This document shows positions 35,288 to 42,972 of a stretch of 64,000 nt of DNA, piece after piece. Each line of letters opens with the position of its first letter. Within the stretch, counting starts at the first letter, position 1. The stretch lies in the NCBI GenBank assembly GCA_945878555.1, contig CAMDWI010000020.1:1-64000 (forward strand), written 5' to 3'. The position numbers and the translations under genes are program-made. The notes beneath the pieces are model-generated. The model was not told the origin of the DNA. It worked only from the letters and a program-made list of their open reading frames with translations, and searched no databases. This DNA comes from Klebsiella pneumoniae (GTDB taxonomy: Bacteria > Pseudomonadota > Gammaproteobacteria > Eutrophobiales > Eutrophobiaceae).

Positions 35288-36292
35288 ATGAAACCTGCAA
35301 ACAGGAAGCCTTCAGTAAAAAAACAACCGTCAGGTAAGATTCCAGAGAGAAGAGATCCTCCACGGGCCTGTCATTGTGCAGGTCATCGGGCCATACTGGT
35401 ATTTGGTGCGGCCAGTGATCCTACCATTCGTGCCGCCCTGGCGTGGACATTGCGCCAACCGAACGTGCACCACAAGGCCCATTACACCAGTGCCGCAGGT
35501 GACAGACCACGAATTCCGAATGCCGCGGCAACGGGATGGGACGGATTGCGTACGGCCAGCGGAAAGGTTGGAAAGACGGACGATTTGGGATCACTGGCAA
35601 CGGACTGTTGTTTCTATGAGGAGATCCTGGTGATGGCACACGGTAGCCATCCCGGGCTGAATAAATTTCTGGCATCGACATTGGGCCAGTTTATACAGAC
35701 ACGACCCGTACGAAAATTGACTGTCTGGACCTGTGATACAGCCTCGGATATTTATCCCGGTGCGGGTTCAAACCGTCATTATTATGAAAAGATCTGCGGT
35801 TTGTTGATACCGAAGGCCTGTCCGTGTAACTGCGACCTTAGCCTGTGTGACGGGAGATGTCATGATCCTGCCGGAGCGACACATGCCGGATACCGGTGCC
35901 CATCTGTTGCGGAGACTGCGAAACTGTATCTGGCTGCGTGGGAAGATGTGACAGTTGCAGGCAAAACCAAACACATTGCCACCAAACTCGGGATCAATCC
36001 GGCAGCACCGGGAGGCAGAGTATTTACCTCGCCGGACGGTCGACTGCGTGAGGTGACGATTAATGCGGACGGCAGTACCTCGATGACACTGGTCACTGGT
36101 GCCAGTGTGTTTGCCGGGATTACGGTGCAGCCTGATCCGGGATTGAGTCATCCCAAACCGGCACAGGCAAATGGAATCAACGCCGATTGGCGAAATGCGG
36201 CAGCAACGGCCAGGGTACCTGTGGCGCTCCACGGTTACACGGGGCCCACCTCAGAGGCCTGCCCGAATCGGCAAGGTTGCATGTCTGGGTAA
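35288..36292 (+). CDS. Putative caspase-like (clan CD) cysteine-rich protein
   Basis: 334 aa from ATG 35288, which follows GGGGGA by five bases; an upstream in-frame ATG at 35276 would overlap that site. Two hydrophobic strands end in the clan CD catalytic pattern: EEILVMAHGSHPG (His118-Gly) and, 31 residues on, VRKLTVWTCDTASD (Cys149). There is no signal peptide. The middle has a dense cysteine cluster (CPCNCDLSLCDGRCHDP), and an N-terminal CHCAGH adds possible metal ligands. GC content is higher than in the genes before it. I recognise no named family; the peptidase idea is inference from motif spacing. Confidence 0.6.
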   Translation: MKPANRKPSVKKQPSGKIPERRDPPRACHCAGHRAILVFGAASDPTIRAALAWTLRQPNVHHKAHYTSAAGDRPRIPNAAATGWDGLRTASGKVGKTDDLGSLATDCCFYEEILVMAHGSHPGLNKFLASTLGQFIQTRPVRKLTVWTCDTASDIYPGAGSNRHYYEKICGLLIPKACPCNCDLSLCDGRCHDPAGATHAGYRCPSVAETAKLYLAAWEDVTVAGKTKHIATKLGINPAAPGGRVFTSPDGRLREVTINADGSTSMTLVTGASVFAGITVQPDPGLSHPKPAQANGINADWRNAAATARVPVALHGYTGPTSEACPNRQGCMSG

Positions 36293-36422
36293 TGGGTGTC
36301 CCCCGAATTCCGTGAGATAGATGGATAGATTACTTATCTTTCCAAAATCACAATCTCAGCAGGATAATGTATTTCTCACCAGTGCAGTTCGTCGTTACAT
36401 TCCGACCTAAACCAAGGCATGC

Positions 36423-36448
36423 TTGACAGTGTTATCATATATGATAAC
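36423..36448. promoter_or_regulatory. Promoter and palindromic operator of the HigBA-like pair
   Basis: TTGACA at 36423-36428 is followed by a perfect 18-bp palindrome GTTATCATATATGATAAC at 36431-36448, which contains -10-like TATGAT. It ends 8 bp before the toxin ATG. The XRE antitoxin encoded downstream is the likely binder, giving autoregulation. The start codon has no ribosome-binding site, so the transcript could be nearly leaderless. Confidence 0.75.
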
Positions 36449-36456
36449 CTTGTTTC

Positions 36457-36777
36457 ATGTCATGGACGATATCATTTTTCAACCGCAAGGTTGAGGCGGA
36501 GACATTGGCGTTTCCCAAAGGGATTCTTGCCAACTTTCTTCATGTTGCGGAAATGATTGAAGAATATGGACCTGATCTCGGGATGCCGCATACCGCTCCA
36601 ATGGGAAGTGGGTTATTTGAAATTCGGGCCAAAGGCAAAGAGGGCATAGGTCGTTCCCTTTTTTGTATTACAAAAGGCAATGAAATAATTATCCTGCACT
36701 CATTCATCAAGAAGACACAAAAGACACCTGTGCAGGATCTGGAAAAGGCACGCAGACGTATGAAGGAATTGAAGTAA
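36457..36777 (+). CDS. RelE/ParE-superfamily toxin (Gp49/HigB type)
   Basis: 106 aa: SWTISFFNRKVEAETLAFPKG ... LGMPHTAPMGSGLFEIRAKGKEGIGRSLFCITKGNEIIILHSFIKKTQKTP.QDLEKARRRMKEL. This is the phage-derived Gp49-like (HigB) toxin pattern, with the L-ELR-like LFEIRAK and the K-T-kTP-x-ia motif. Such toxins cut mRNA on the ribosome. Gene order is toxin first, as usual for this subtype. The stop shares one base with the antitoxin ATG (TAATG), so translation is coupled. Confidence 0.9.
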   Translation: MSWTISFFNRKVEAETLAFPKGILANFLHVAEMIEEYGPDLGMPHTAPMGSGLFEIRAKGKEGIGRSLFCITKGNEIIILHSFIKKTQKTPVQDLEKARRRMKELK

Positions 36778-37136
36778 TGATCAGACCCCGTTTTAAATCG
36801 TTCAAACAAAAAGCGCTCAAGCAACCCGGCGTGGCTGAAGCCTATGATGAACTTATCCCGGCGTATACAGTGAGGCGTCAGCTCGTAGCCCTGCGGCAAA
36901 GTGCGGGTTTGACACAAGAGCAGATGGCACAGAAGTTAAACACCAACAAAAGTAATATCTCGCGTCTCGAAAGTGTTAATTCAGACATCTCCCCCAAATT
37001 ATCGACGATTGTTGATTATGCGGATGCGATGGGTTATGACGTCAGGCTTGATTTTGTTCCCAGGAAGAAATCTGCAAATATCAAACGTACGCCGGGAAGC
37101 GTAGATAAACGTAGCCGCTCACGGGGCATTGCCTGA
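36777..37136 (+). CDS. XRE-family antitoxin of the HigBA-like pair
   Basis: 119 aa with a central Cro/C1-type helix-turn-helix (LRQSAGLTQEQMAQKLNTNKSNISRLES, about 42-70) and a C-terminal tail ending in a basic stretch. Placed directly behind the Gp49-like toxin it is the antitoxin and probably represses the pair through the palindrome at 36431-36448. Confidence 0.9.
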   Translation: MIRPRFKSFKQKALKQPGVAEAYDELIPAYTVRRQLVALRQSAGLTQEQMAQKLNTNKSNISRLESVNSDISPKLSTIVDYADAMGYDVRLDFVPRKKSANIKRTPGSVDKRSRSRGIA

Positions 37137-37233
37137 TTTCAGCCTGATAGGAAAGAGGCACGGCGAGAGGGAGATGTTTGCCTGCCTGGTTATGCAGGAC
37201 TGGTATGGGAAGAACACATGAGGGCTATCGCTA

Positions 37234-37267
37234 TTGACTTGACGTACGTATAAACGTACGCTATCAG
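37234..37267. promoter_or_regulatory. Promoter/operator of yefM-yoeB
   Basis: TTGACTTGACG (37234-37244) gives two overlapping -35 boxes; TATCAG at 37262-37267 is a fair -10 at 17 bp from the second. Two CGTACG palindromes at 37243-37248 and 37255-37260 are exactly 12 bp apart centre to centre. That is the same geometry as the paired TGTACA cores of the E. coli yefM operator, but with a changed core. Confidence 0.65.
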
Positions 37268-37282
37268 TTCTGGAGGTTCGCC

Positions 37283-37525
37283 ATGACAACTTTTAATGCA
37301 ACCGAAGCCCGTACCAGGCTGTATAGCTTGATTGATGAGACTACGTCTACGCATAAGCCCATTATCATTACGGGGAAAAGAGGTAATGCGGTCCTGCTGG
37401 CAGAGGATGACTGGAACGCAATTAATGAAACCTTGTATCTGTTGTCTATCCCCGGCATGAGAGAGTCTATCCGCGAGGGCATGGATACGAAGCTGAAGGA
37501 TACAACCACCAAGCTTGACTGGTGA
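37283..37525 (+). CDS. yefM: Antitoxin YefM (Phd/YefM family)
   Basis: 80 aa, TGGAGG before ATG 37283. The N-terminal Phd fold is typical (NATEARTRLYSLIDETTSTHKPIIITGKRGNAVLLAEDDWNAINETLYLL), with a C-terminal disordered toxin-binding tail. It neutralises YoeB and binds the operator upstream. Its stop overlaps the yoeB start by one base. Confidence 0.93.
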   Translation: MTTFNATEARTRLYSLIDETTSTHKPIIITGKRGNAVLLAEDDWNAINETLYLLSIPGMRESIREGMDTKLKDTTTKLDW

Positions 37526-37785
37526 TGTGGAAGCTTTACTTTACCAGACAGGCACAAAAAGATGCCAAAAAGCTGGCTTCTGCAGGGCTAAAGTCGAAAG
37601 CTCAGGAACTCCTGGAAATACTGGCCGCCAATCCATTTCAAAATCCTCCGCCCTATGAAAAGTTAGTAGGGGATTTGGATGGTGCATACTCCAGAAGAAT
37701 AAATATCCAGCACAGACTGGTATATCAGGTTCTGAAAGAAAAGAATGCGGTCAAAATAATCAGGCTGTGGACGCATTATGAATAA
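37525..37785 (+). CDS. yoeB: Toxin YoeB (Txe/YoeB family)
   Basis: 86 aa. RelE-fold ribosome-dependent endoribonuclease: FTRQAQKDAKKL, NPFQNPPPYEKLVGDLDGAYSRRINIQHRLVYQV and the diagnostic C-terminal WTHYE with catalytic His and terminal Tyr. ATG 37525 overlaps the yefM stop (TGATG); GTG 37522 is an alternative. The complete pair looks functional. Confidence 0.93.
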   Translation: MWKLYFTRQAQKDAKKLASAGLKSKAQELLEILAANPFQNPPPYEKLVGDLDGAYSRRINIQHRLVYQVLKEKNAVKIIRLWTHYE

Positions 37786-37802
37786 AGACGTCACAGGTGC
37801 TT

Positions 37803-38093
37803 TCAGGCTGAATCCATCCGCTCCATGCCCTGATAGATGTGTTTGTTTTTCTGCTCGGCTTTCCACAAATTCAGATTAGACTGCATTCCCAGCCAGAAGC
37901 GGGGTGTACTACCCAATACCTTGCTCAAGCGGATAGCGATGTCCTCTGTTATATCACCGCGTTCATTGACGACTTTGGACATAGTATTACACGCGATTCT
38001 GCAGCGTTGTGCCAGTTCGGAGACGGTAATTCCCGTTTCAGGGAGGATTATTTCCCGGATAAATGCGCCAGGGTGGGATGGTTTACGTTTCAT
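37803..38093 (-). CDS. higA: HigA/VapI-family antitoxin, orphan
   Basis: 96 aa: KPSHPGAFIREIILPETGITVSELAQRC ... DITEDIAIRLSKVLGSTPRFWLGMQSNLNLWKAE, the standard HigA helix-turn-helix domain. In intact systems higB lies just upstream; on the minus strand the sequence beyond 38093 holds no HigB frame and instead shows a transposase stub. It is therefore an orphan antitoxin, convergent with yoeB. A degraded second copy lies at 42164-42244. Confidence 0.88.
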   Translation of the reverse strand: MKRKPSHPGAFIREIILPETGITVSELAQRCRIACNTMSKVVNERGDITEDIAIRLSKVLGSTPRFWLGMQSNLNLWKAEQKNKHIYQGMERMDSA

Positions 38094-38141
38094 CTAAAGC
38101 AGTCCTCTATATCTCTGAACCGTTATGGATTTTGTAAATAG

Positions 38142-38261
38142 TTTAACAAATCAGATTTCTTCTGCCAGCAGTTCATCAATATTCTGAATGGGAATGACCG
38201 GTTTAAAGAAAAGATTGAGACGACACTGAACCGTAAGGTAGGCTATGCAAAACGCGGCTGA
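38142..38261 (+). pseudogene. C-terminal stub of a REP-associated tyrosine transposase (RAYT)
   Basis: Reading the plus strand in frame to TGA 38259-38261 gives NKSDFFCQQFINIL, then NGNDRFKEKIETTLNRKVG, then YAKRG. The GN-x-RF-x-x-x-I-E...R(K/R)...KRG ending is the C-terminal signature of RAYT (Y1/TnpA_REP) transposases. A stop codon lies immediately upstream and the catalytic HUH and Tyr parts are missing, so only about 39 codons remain. It sits between the orphan higA and the DUF305 gene. Confidence 0.65.
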
Positions 38262-38314
38262 CCGATGAGGGTGGTGTAGATGTTTATCCTTTTTTCCATA
38301 AACGGGCGGATACA

Positions 38315-40783
38315 ATGACAACAATAAATCAATCTCCGATTCGATTATTCACGCAGGCCTGCCTGGGTCTGGTCCTGATGAGCCATGCAATAACTGGCAT
38401 GAGCCAGGTGCCTATCATCCAGCCGGGTGCGCCGGGAGAATCCACCCGTATGCTGACTGCCGAGGAAGCGATCGAGATCGCGGTGGCGAGCTATTCTCCT
38501 GCTGACGTTCAATTTATGCAGGACATGATCCCGCACCATCACCAGGCCATCCAGATGGCGGAACTCGTGGCAGACCGTACCAACAATCCCGAGTTGGTAG
38601 ACCTGGCTGGACGCATTACCGGTTCACAGCAGGATGAAATCGAGTTTATGCAACAATGGCTGCGTGAACGGAATGAAAAGATTCCGGACCCGGCCGCGCA
38701 TGCAACCATGCATACGGATCATGAAATGGCGGGCATGGCCACACCGGAACAGATGGCGGAACTAGCGCAGGCAGAGGGCACGGATTTCGATCGCCTGTTC
38801 CTTGAGTTGATGATCGCTCACCACGAGGGTGCGGTGGATATGGTTGAGGAGCTGCATGAACTACCCGGTTCGGCATATGACCCGGTTCTGTACGACTTTA
38901 CCAACGATATTACCAATGACCAGGCAGTCGAGATCGAGCGCATGAATGCGCTGTTGATTGGCTTGTCATCGGATCCACGTGCCGGTCTGGCAGCCGGGTT
39001 TACCGATGCGGGTGAGACGATTCTGAACCTGGAGAAGCTGGTATCCCTGCCCCGGGCACCGGGATTCTATGACCCGAGTAATCCGGCAGGGCTGCCTCTC
39101 AAGAAGGACGAGGAAAAGAAAGCGGATGACGATAAGGCGGATGCCGGGGCCAATGAAGAAGATGAAGAGGATAAGCCCAAGCCGATAGACGGCGATGATG
39201 ACCACAAGCGGGCACCGCTATTAAGTTTTTCCAACACCGATATGGCTTTCCGGCGTGACCTGTTGGTGACCGGCAGTTATCACGGTTTCAATATCTATAA
39301 GCTGGAGCAGGGCGGACTGCCGAAACACATCAGCTCGGTCGTCTGTCCCGGCGGGCAGGGGGATGTCTCCGTTATTGGCGATCTTTTGATTATGTCTGTA
39401 CAGGATACCCGGGCTCGGCTGGACTGTGGTCTGCAGGGCATTGATGAAGAAATCAGTAAGGATCGGTTCCGCGGGATACGCATTTTTAATATCAGCGATC
39501 CGACACGGCCGGTACAGGTGGGTGCGGTGCAGACCTGCCGGGGTTCGCATACCCATTCCGTCGTCGCGGGACCGACTGACGACAACAAGATCATTATTTA
39601 CAACTCCGGCACCTCCGCCATCCGGGAAGAAGAGGAACTGGAAGGTTGCATCGATGATACGCCGGGGGATTACCGGACCGCGCTGTTTCGCATCGATGTG
39701 ATCGAAATCCCGATAAACGACCCGTCAAAGTCCCGTATTGTGCATAGTCCCGCGGTGTTTGCCGATCCGGAGGATGGAACGCTTGCCGGTCTGTGGCGGG
39801 GTGGTGATCATGGCGACGATACCCAGGAGACCCGGCAGACTGACCAGTGCCACGATATCACGGTCTTTCCTGCGGCCGGGATCGCCGCTGGTGCCTGCTC
39901 CGGTAACGGTATCCTGTTTGATATTTCAGATCCGCTCAATCCGAAACGGCTGGATGTGGTCGCCGATACCGGATTTGCCTACTGGCATTCGGCAACCTTC
40001 AATAACGATGGCACAAAGGTCCTGTTCACCGATGAATGGGGAGGCGGCAGCCGGCCGCGATGCCGTGCCCACGACCCGCTGGACTGGGGGGCGGATGCCA
40101 TCTATGACATTGTCGATGGCAAACTCGAGTTTCGCAGTCACTTCAAGATGGCGGCGCCGCAGATGGTGACGGAGAATTGCGTGGCGCACAACGGTTCCAT
40201 CGTGCCGGTCCCGGGACGGGACATCCTGGTCCAGGCCTGGTACCAGGGCGGTATCTCGGTGGTTGATTTCACAGATTCAGAGAAGCCCGTCGAGATTGCA
40301 TTTTTTGACCGTGGCCCGATCAGCGAGGAACATCTGGTCTCGGGTGGTTACTGGTCGACCTACTGGTACCAGGGTCGAATCTACGGGACGGAGATCGCTC
40401 GCGGCCTGGATGTCTTCCGCCTGACGTCGAGTGAATACCTGTCGGTCAATGAAATGACGGCGGCGGAACTGGCCAGTCAGGGTGGAGTGTTTAACCCGCA
40501 GCAGCAGTTTCCCGTAAGCTGGCCGGGTGAACCTGTCGTGGCGAGAGCGTACCTGGATCAACTGCTGCGTAGTGATGACCTGACACAATCGCTAATTGAA
40601 GATCTTACCGATGCACTGGCGCGTGCCGAATCGCTGTTGCCGCAAGGCGCCAGGGATCCGGATCTGGCTACGCGGCTGGCCTCGTTGGCAGCAAATATAC
40701 GCAGGAATCGCGGTGACGCCAGGCTGGAAAAGTCCCGCAACGGGCTTGCCAACACGCTGGGGGAAATTGCGGGCAGGTTGTGA
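38315..40783 (+). CDS. Secreted DUF305 x2 + LVIVD-repeat protein
   Basis: 822 aa. A signal peptide (FTQACLGLVLMSHAITGMS) is followed by two DUF305 modules (DVQFMQDMIPHHHQAIQMAELV near 65-85; LFLELMIAHHEGAVDMVEEL near 170-190), each with the conserved paired histidines linked to metal handling. An acidic linker (KKDEEKKADDDKADAGANEEDEEDKPK) leads to a beta-propeller of LVIVD-type repeats (LVTGSYHGFNIYKLEQGG; IRIFNISDPTRPVQVGAV; GISVVDFTDSEKPVEIAFF). A short helical C-terminal segment ends it. It is predicted to be periplasmic or extracellular; ligand and function are unknown. Confidence 0.82.
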   Translation: MTTINQSPIRLFTQACLGLVLMSHAITGMSQVPIIQPGAPGESTRMLTAEEAIEIAVASYSPADVQFMQDMIPHHHQAIQMAELVADRTNNPELVDLAGRITGSQQDEIEFMQQWLRERNEKIPDPAAHATMHTDHEMAGMATPEQMAELAQAEGTDFDRLFLELMIAHHEGAVDMVEELHELPGSAYDPVLYDFTNDITNDQAVEIERMNALLIGLSSDPRAGLAAGFTDAGETILNLEKLVSLPRAPGFYDPSNPAGLPLKKDEEKKADDDKADAGANEEDEEDKPKPIDGDDDHKRAPLLSFSNTDMAFRRDLLVTGSYHGFNIYKLEQGGLPKHISSVVCPGGQGDVSVIGDLLIMSVQDTRARLDCGLQGIDEEISKDRFRGIRIFNISDPTRPVQVGAVQTCRGSHTHSVVAGPTDDNKIIIYNSGTSAIREEEELEGCIDDTPGDYRTALFRIDVIEIPINDPSKSRIVHSPAVFADPEDGTLAGLWRGGDHGDDTQETRQTDQCHDITVFPAAGIAAGACSGNGILFDISDPLNPKRLDVVADTGFAYWHSATFNNDGTKVLFTDEWGGGSRPRCRAHDPLDWGADAIYDIVDGKLEFRSHFKMAAPQMVTENCVAHNGSIVPVPGRDILVQAWYQGGISVVDFTDSEKPVEIAFFDRGPISEEHLVSGGYWSTYWYQGRIYGTEIARGLDVFRLTSSEYLSVNEMTAAELASQGGVFNPQQQFPVSWPGEPVVARAYLDQLLRSDDLTQSLIEDLTDALARAESLLPQGARDPDLATRLASLAANIRRNRGDARLEKSRNGLANTLGEIAGRL

Positions 40784-40796
40784 GTGATTTGTGGTG

Positions 40797-40832
40797 TACG
40801 GGGAATCGGGGTCATACGGGGAATCGGGGTCA
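40797..40832 (+). repeat. Two tandem 18-bp units, transposase-associated type
   Basis: TACGGGGAATCGGGGTCA occurs twice in tandem (40797-40814, 40815-40832), followed by GGTCTTGAATCTTGG. From memory, GGGGTCAGGTCTTG-type strings are common next to RAYT genes in proteobacteria. This one lies at the other end of the DUF305 gene from the RAYT stub. Confidence 0.7.
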
Positions 40833-40881
40833 GGTCTTGAATCTTGGTATACGATGTCTATGTCTCATAGCTTATGTCTCA

Positions 40882-40922
40882 GGGCCGGAGTGATTAAATT
40901 TAAATCACTCCGGTCCCTTTTT
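40882..40922 (+). terminator. Intrinsic terminator after the DUF305 gene
   Basis: GGGCCGGAGTGATT pairs with AATCACTCCGGTCCC (one bulged base) across an AT-rich loop and is followed by TTTTT. Just after it, CCCCCAG and CTGGGGG (about 40933 and 40981) form a longer-range inverted repeat of unknown meaning in the spacer to the convergent gene. Confidence 0.85.
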
Positions 40923-41012
40923 CGAGTGAACTTCCCCCAGAACCGCAAACATCTGTAAAGTAACCATTGAGTTTGACGGTCTGGGGGGGAGTAAATCTGC
41001 CCGATTCGGGTT

Positions 41013-42062
41013 TCAGGCTTCGATCAGCACCTTGAGCGCATGCGTTTTCGCCGCGTGACCAAAGGTGTCGTAGGCATCCAGGATTTGATCGAGCTTGAAG
41101 CGGTGGGTGATTAAAGGCTTGGGGTCTAGCCCATGCGGCCTGTGGGCCGAATGCAGGGTCTTGATCAGCATCGGGGTGCTTACGGTGTCCACCAGACGTG
41201 TCGTAATGCTGATATTGCGATCCCACAGCTTCTCCAGGTGCAAGTCTACCTTGACGCCATGCACGCCGATGTTGGCGATGGTGCCGCCGGCGGCGACGAT
41301 TTGCTGGCACAATTCAAAGGTCACGGGCACGCCTACGGCTTCGATGGCGGTATCGACACCGAGTCCGGCTGTCAGCTTCATTACCGCATCGGCTGCATTG
41401 CCATTGGCACTGTTTATGGTTTGCGTCGCGCCGAAGCGTTTGGCCACTTCCAGTCGGCCATCGTCCAGATCGATCATGATGATCTCGGCGGGCGAATAAA
41501 ATTTTGCAGTCAAGAGCGCCGCGAGGCCAATCGGCCCGGAGCCGACGATGGCCACCGTGCTGCCGGGCTGCACGCGGCCATTGAGCACACCGCACTCCAG
41601 GGCAGTGGGCAAGATGTCACTCAGCATCACCAGGGCGTCTTCATCGACACCGGCGGGAATCGGGTACAGGCTCGTATCGGCATGCGGAATACGCACGTAC
41701 TCGGCCTGCGTGCCGTCGATAGTGTTGCCGAGTATCCAGCCGCCGGTGCTGCAATGCGAATACATCTGGCGTCGGCAGTAAGTGCACTTGCCACAGGCGC
41801 TTACGCAGGAAATCAGCACCGGGTCGCCCACCTTGAATGTCGTGACGGCTGAGCCCACTGAATCGATTATCCCCACACCCTCATGCCCGAGGATGCGGCC
41901 CGGCGTGCAACTGGGCACGTCGCCCTTCAGGATGTGCAGGTCGGTACCGCAGATGGTTGTGCGCGTCACCTTCACAACGGCATCCGTGGGTATCATGACG
42001 ACGGGCTTTGGCCGGTCCTCCAGCGATTTATTGTTCGGACCGAGATAGACGAGTGCTTTCAT
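41013..42062 (-). CDS. Zinc-dependent alcohol dehydrogenase
   Basis: 349 aa from ATG 42062, with CAGGAG upstream; the longer frame to 42215 is not conserved in type. Medium-chain dehydrogenase with catalytic zinc site (ICGTDLHILKGDVP, GHEGVG) and structural zinc cysteines (CGKCTYCRRQMYSHC). The NAD-binding motif VAIVGSGPIGLAA is followed by an acidic DLDD, suggesting NAD preference. It resembles the isopropanol/butanediol/formaldehyde-related group, but the substrate is uncertain. It is convergent with the DUF305 gene. Confidence 0.9.
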   Translation of the reverse strand: MKALVYLGPNNKSLEDRPKPVVMIPTDAVVKVTRTTICGTDLHILKGDVPSCTPGRILGHEGVGIIDSVGSAVTTFKVGDPVLISCVSACGKCTYCRRQMYSHCSTGGWILGNTIDGTQAEYVRIPHADTSLYPIPAGVDEDALVMLSDILPTALECGVLNGRVQPGSTVAIVGSGPIGLAALLTAKFYSPAEIIMIDLDDGRLEVAKRFGATQTINSANGNAADAVMKLTAGLGVDTAIEAVGVPVTFELCQQIVAAGGTIANIGVHGVKVDLHLEKLWDRNISITTRLVDTVSTPMLIKTLHSAHRPHGLDPKPLITHRFKLDQILDAYDTFGHAAKTHALKVLIEA

Positions 42063-42163
42063 GCGGGTAACTCCTGAATCAGGCTGCGTGGGTGTATGTG
42101 TGTGCATCAAGGCATTGCCGACAACACCTAACGACACCTGTGTCCACAGCATCTGCGTCCGCG

Positions 42164-42244
42164 TCAGGCAAGTCTGTTCGATGGCACACCCAACCCGAAA
42201 CGAGTGGTACTGCACAGAACCTTACTCAAGCGGATGGCAAGATT
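42164..42244 (-). pseudogene. higA fragment (C-terminal part of helix-turn-helix domain)
   Basis: The minus strand reads NLAIRLSKVLCSTTRF then GLGVPSNRLA and a stop, against DIAIRLSKVLGSTPRF and WLGMQSNLN in the intact orphan higA at 37803. The N-terminal half and the true C terminus are missing. It has the same orientation as the intact copy, 4 kb away. The remaining spacer 42063-42285 contains the leader of the SOUL gene. Confidence 0.7.
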
Positions 42245-42285
42245 CCGTATAATTACCACTGAATGAGAATGAAGGAGTATCGTGA

Positions 42286-42915
42286 GTGAAACGAACAGGC
42301 TGTTGGGTTGTAATTGTGGCTGCTCTTCTAACGGGAAACGCGATGGCAGTTGAAGAAGCGAAATATACGGTGGTATTGAACGAGGATAGCTTCGAGGTGC
42401 GCCAGTATGCGCCACATGTGCTAGCCGAAACCGTCGTCGACGGGGATCTTGAAGGCGCCGGTAACAAGGCCTTTAACCTCTTGTTCAAGTACATTGATGG
42501 CAACAACAAGAAGCAGGAAAAAGTCGCGATGACTGCGCCGGTAAGCCAGGGGACGGCGGGTGAGAAGATTGCCATGACCGCCCCGGTAGGTCAGCAGCGT
42601 GAAAACGACAAATGGGTGGTCAGCTTTATGATACCAGCGTCCTATACGCTGGAGTCGCTGCCGGAGCCGAACGATCTCAACGTGATCTTGCGTCAGGTGC
42701 CGGCACGATACATGACGGCGGTTCGCTATTCCGGATTCTGGAGTGAGAAGGTCTACCGTCGCCATCTGGACGAACTGACAGCGTGGATGGCGAAGCAAGG
42801 GATCAAGCCGATGGGCGAACCGATATGGGCCCGCTATAACCCGCCGTTCATGCCGTGGTTTTTACGACGGAATGAAATTCTGGTGCCAGTTGAGTGGCCG
42901 GTGAAGAGTCAGTAA
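42286..42915 (+). CDS. SOUL-family heme-binding-like protein
   Basis: 209 aa, GTG start 42286 with AAGGAG eight bases upstream. A signal peptide (GCWVVIVAALLTGNAMA) is followed by the SOUL domain: YTVVLNEDSFEVRQYAPHVLAET, GAGNKAFNLLFKYIDGNN, KVAMTAPVSQ and KIAMTAPV, then the F-L-R-RNEILVPV end. Family members bind heme or tetrapyrroles in some eukaryotes; bacterial roles are unproven. It probably sits in the periplasm. Confidence 0.9.
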   Translation: MKRTGCWVVIVAALLTGNAMAVEEAKYTVVLNEDSFEVRQYAPHVLAETVVDGDLEGAGNKAFNLLFKYIDGNNKKQEKVAMTAPVSQGTAGEKIAMTAPVGQQRENDKWVVSFMIPASYTLESLPEPNDLNVILRQVPARYMTAVRYSGFWSEKVYRRHLDELTAWMAKQGIKPMGEPIWARYNPPFMPWFLRRNEILVPVEWPVKSQ

Positions 42916-42972
42916 ACTGTTTCGGCGGTTTAATTACGCCAGCTTCCTGTGTTATCGCGAATACAGTGCCCT

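Noticed and set aside
38094..38314. higB toxin upstream of the orphan higA
   Set aside because: No HigB-like frame exists on the minus strand; the region carries a transposase stub on the plus strand and the leader of the next gene.
40900..41310. 136-codon minus-strand frame after the alcohol dehydrogenase
   Set aside because: It is largely an out-of-frame shadow of the dehydrogenase 3' end and runs through the terminator hairpin.
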